A stretch of DNA of 64,000 nucleotides, from the NCBI GenBank assembly GCA_965249785.1, contig CBDFMU010000009.1:98011-162010 (forward strand), read 5' to 3'. Under the pieces are notes generated by a model. The model saw only the letters and a program-made list of their open reading frames with translations, did no database searches and was not told the DNA's origin. This stretch comes from M3007 sp965249785 (GTDB taxonomy: Bacteria > Bacteroidota > Bacteroidia > Chitinophagales > Saprospiraceae). How positions within the stretch are numbered: the stretch's first letter is position 1; every line of letters begins with the position of its first letter. Made by a program: the position numbers and the translations under genes. Positions 61,792 through 64,000 of this stretch are shown here, piece after piece.

Positions 61792-63358
61792 TGCCCAGAT
61801 CAATCACATGATGAAAGCGCAAATGATCGCTAAAATCAACCGCATTCACCAGTTGAACTCTTTTCAGTTGATTGATCAGCAAACGGAAGAGGAGGCGAGT
61901 TATGAGTTTCACCTGATGGGCATGTACAAGAAACTGGATAGTATGCCCGCCTATCATCAGGAGGTAAATGACTTGGGAAAAGCGATGAAGACCATGACTG
62001 ATCTGGTGTTTAATACGGAATATGATCCGGTGCAGAGTGCCGCGATGAACCTCCCCACCGGAGCGCGCGGATATGCCTGGAAACGGCCCGATGGCACTTA
62101 TATTTACAGCGTGTGGGCACGGACCACCGAAGATCTGAGCGAAGATGCGTACGCTACTTATTCCTTTCCCGCTGCTTTTAATGCCACCAACTGGAAGCGT
62201 TACGATTGGGAATACGGCTATACCGGCGCGACATCGCTGGTTTCCGGGCAGAATATTCCTTTAAATGCCCGTCCGGTGTTCTTTACTGCCGACTTCACGG
62301 TGCCAGTTTGTAAACTGCAAGCCAGCATTACCGACCTCAAGTGTAGCAATAATAACACGCCGATCAATCCCGGCGACGATATATATGGGGCTACTTTGAC
62401 GGTGACGGGCAGCAATAATTCTGGTACTTGGCAGGCTATTATTAATGGCCAGACCGTCAGTGGCACAGTAGGCGTACCATTTTTGTTAGGTCCTTTCTCG
62501 ATTGCCGCTGGTAATTTGACTTTCGTCGTCGCTGATGCCGGAGATGCAGAATGCACCACTACGGTCACGATCACGCCGCCTGCGCCTTGTTCTGGCACAC
62601 CCAATGCGCCTTGCATCTCGCATTCGGATTTTCCCTGGCACGATTGGATTGCACGGGTAGAAGCCGGAAGCATTGATAATACCAGCGGAAAAACGCCTTA
62701 TGGTGATTTTACCAATTTATTCACCGAATTGCAGCATGGTACTTCGACGAATATCAGCCTGACTGCCGGATTCAGCTGGGAAACTTTTGAAGAGCACTGG
62801 AAGGTCTGGATTGATTATAACCACAATGGCATTTTTGAAGAACCTTCCGAAGTAGCCTTCTCCGGCGTACAAGTAAAACCAGCCAATGGTACACCGACCG
62901 CCAAAATCACTGGTACTTTCACTGTGCCCGTCGGTGCTATCTCCGGTGCCACCCGTATGCGGATCAGTATGACCCATAGCGGGACACCGACCCCTTGTGC
63001 AACCCTGGCCTCCGGGGAGGTAGAAGACTACACAGTGCACATTTTGCCAGGTATATTTAGCCAGATACAGGATCGCGAAGGGATGCAAGTGCAGCCAAAC
63101 CGGGAGCAGAAAAGCCTGTTTTTATATCCCAATCCAGCGAACGACTATGTGATGATCGATCTGCGCGATTACCAACGCCAGGAAGGTCGTTTACGGGTCT
63201 ATAATGCGCAAGGTCGGCTCGTCACCGAGCTTCCGCTGGCCTTCGATCAACCGGGTCTCTTGCCTTTGTCATTGCTTGGCTATACGAATGGCTCGTATGT
63301 GGTGCAGGTGCAGGCTGGCGGAAAGACGGCTATGGGCAGGATGGAAGTGGTGCGTTGA
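61773..63358 (+). CDS. Glycoside hydrolase C-terminal part with GEVED and T9SS sorting domains
   Basis: Continues the barrel in the second frame (FFAGHDAQINHMMKAQMIAK...IHQLNSFQLIDQQTEEEASY). A beta-sandwich (ATSLVSGQNIPLNARPVFFT), an Ig-like region (LKCSNNNTPINPGDDIYGAT) and a GEVED domain (WKVWIDYNHNGIFEEPSE...ATLASGEVEDYTVHI) follow. It ends with a type A sorting domain (LYPNPANDYVMIDLRDYQ...GSYVVQVQAGGKTAMGRMEVVR). The open frame begins at 61664, but codons before 61773 are out of frame. The gene is followed by a palindrome at 63442-63474. Confidence 0.8.
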
Positions 63359-63441
63359 TAGCTTTGACTACCACATTTTGGTGCGCTGCATCTTTGTTGC
63401 GTAACCTCAGTTAATAATATTACCTACAATTTACAAAGCGA

Positions 63442-63474
63442 CGTTTGCGAAACCCTGGTGGGGTTTCGCAAACG
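63442..63474. terminator. Palindrome after the glycoside hydrolase gene
   Basis: A 14-base perfect stem (CGTTTGCGAAACCC / GGGTTTCGCAAACG) with a 5-base loop, followed by TATTTTTATGG. Likely a terminator in the plus direction. Confidence 0.65.
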
Positions 63475-63595
63475 TATTTTTATGGATAGACAATGCAAAG
63501 TAGTTTGATGTAAGAAAAGGGCTGGGCATATTTTTAGGTTATTAATGCGAATTATGGGTTAAAAATGAGTGCTGATTTTCAGGTGATTAGTGACC

Positions 63596-63628
63596 AGACC
63601 TGACAGGTTTTTGAAACCTGTCAGGTCT
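63596..63628. terminator. Palindrome upstream of the cutC 3' end
   Basis: A 15-base perfect stem (AGACCTGACAGGTTT / AAACCTGTCAGGTCT) with a TTG loop. It is related in sequence to the palindrome at 47322-47353. Located between converging genes, it can end cutC transcripts. Confidence 0.6.
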
Positions 63629-63685
63629 AAGTACTTAACATTCAAATACTTACTTAGCGAAACCCATGCTTCGCATTATTATAGA

Positions 63686-64000
63686 TTATTGTCTACATTT
63701 TTCCATCACCTCCCGAATCCTTTCCTCATCACTCTCCCACCACCAGTTTTCCAAACCCGGCAACCCGCCCTGCATTTCCAAAGCCACCTTCTTTTTAGCC
63801 GTAAAATGCACCTCCGTAGCACCACTCACTTCGATAATCTCGTGAATATTGGCCGCTGAAATACCCGATCCCGGCATCACTACTACGCGACCGGCGGAGT
63901 AGTCCACCAGCTTTTGCAGCAGAAAACGTCCCGCATACGCCGTTTCTGCCTGCCCGGAACTCAGTACTCGACGAATACCCAGATCAGCTAACTGCTCCAG
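63686..64000 (-). CDS. cutC: Copper homeostasis protein CutC family, 5' part missing
   Basis: The frame is open to the window edge and gives the C-terminal ~104 residues: LEQLADLGIRRVLSSGQAET, then RVVVMPGSGISAANIHEIIE and GATEVHFTAKKKVALEM, ending EERIREVMEKCRQ. The motifs RVLSSG, MPGSGI and TEVHFTAKK fit the TIM-barrel CutC family. The biochemical role of CutC, once linked to copper tolerance, is not settled. The N-terminus lies beyond the window. Confidence 0.85.
   Translation of the reverse strand: MEQLADLGIRRVLSSGQAETAYAGRFLLQKLVDYSAGRVVVMPGSGISAANIHEIIEVSGATEVHFTAKKKVALEMQGGLPGLENWWWESDEERIREVMEKCRQ

Noticed and set aside
1..64000. CRISPR arrays, rRNA and tRNA genes
   Set aside because: No regularly spaced direct repeats and no tRNA or rRNA-like sequence was found by reading. 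Short tRNA genes could be missed without a covariance search.

Overview
The window reads as chromosome from a Bacteroidota bacterium, most likely of the Saprospiria (Lewinella/Haliscomenobacter-like). The evidence is as follows: several secreted proteins end in type IX secretion (T9SS) type A sorting domains; many genes are preceded by the Bacteroidota -7 promoter element TAnnTTTG; Shine-Dalgarno sequences are weak or absent; and there are DUF3667, CtlX, carboxypeptidase-regulatory and YidC proteins of Bacteroidota type. No tRNA, rRNA or CRISPR array was recognised. Family names are from recall, since no database search was possible.

Layout. 1-2.8 kb: 3' part of bamD, a stand-alone paaA and a DUF433/DUF5615 toxin-antitoxin pair. 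3.0-7.6 kb: an ABC ATPase and a permease fused to an M1-type peptidase, split by a one-base frameshift. 7.6-9.5 kb: decayed T9SS protein genes. 9.7-19 kb: a central-carbon block (homodimeric pyruvate dehydrogenase, HAD hydrolase, acetate kinase, phosphoketolase, RpiB, class I aldolase). 19-21.6 kb: FUSC-like membrane protein and an IS4-family insertion sequence sitting inside a dispersed repeat. 21.6-30.8 kb: carboxynorspermidine dehydrogenase, ATE-like transferase, TlpA-like protein, threonine aldolase, a second solitary DUF433 gene, yidC (frameshifted), DUF3293 protein and a zinc-ribbon/carboxypeptidase-regulatory protein. 30.8-37 kb: a 2056-residue bacterial alpha-2-macroglobulin. 37-49 kb: Gfo/Idh/MocA oxidoreductase (frameshifted), rhodanese, prs, M36 metallopeptidase, ctlX, DUF3667 protein and gatB. 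49-51.7 kb: two small overlapping genes and a haem peroxidase. 51.9-60.3 kb: a TIR-domain conflict island. 60.6-64 kb: a secreted glycoside hydrolase with GEVED and T9SS domains (frameshifted) and the 3' end of cutC.

The most interesting locus is the TIR island. A minus-strand operon encodes TIR plus a STAND-like domain, then a MoxR AAA+ ATPase, then a 1045-residue protein with an N-terminal adaptor region, a vWA-like domain, two tandem TIR domains and a helical tail, and then a small 3-TM protein. A related small membrane protein is encoded divergently at the other edge. A plus-strand TIR gene next to it carries a near-identical, inverted copy of the second TIR domain, followed by an orphaned copy of the helical tail. 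This looks like a MoxR/vWA-type regulated NTPase conflict system with NAD-targeting TIR effectors and membrane partners.

Six genes carry apparent single-base indels, four of them clearly in homopolymer runs and one of those in the essential yidC. At least part of this is probably sequencing or assembly error rather than biology. The 7.66-9.22 kb T9SS gene has so many breaks that true decay is more likely. The intergenic space is rich in short dispersed and palindromic repeats.
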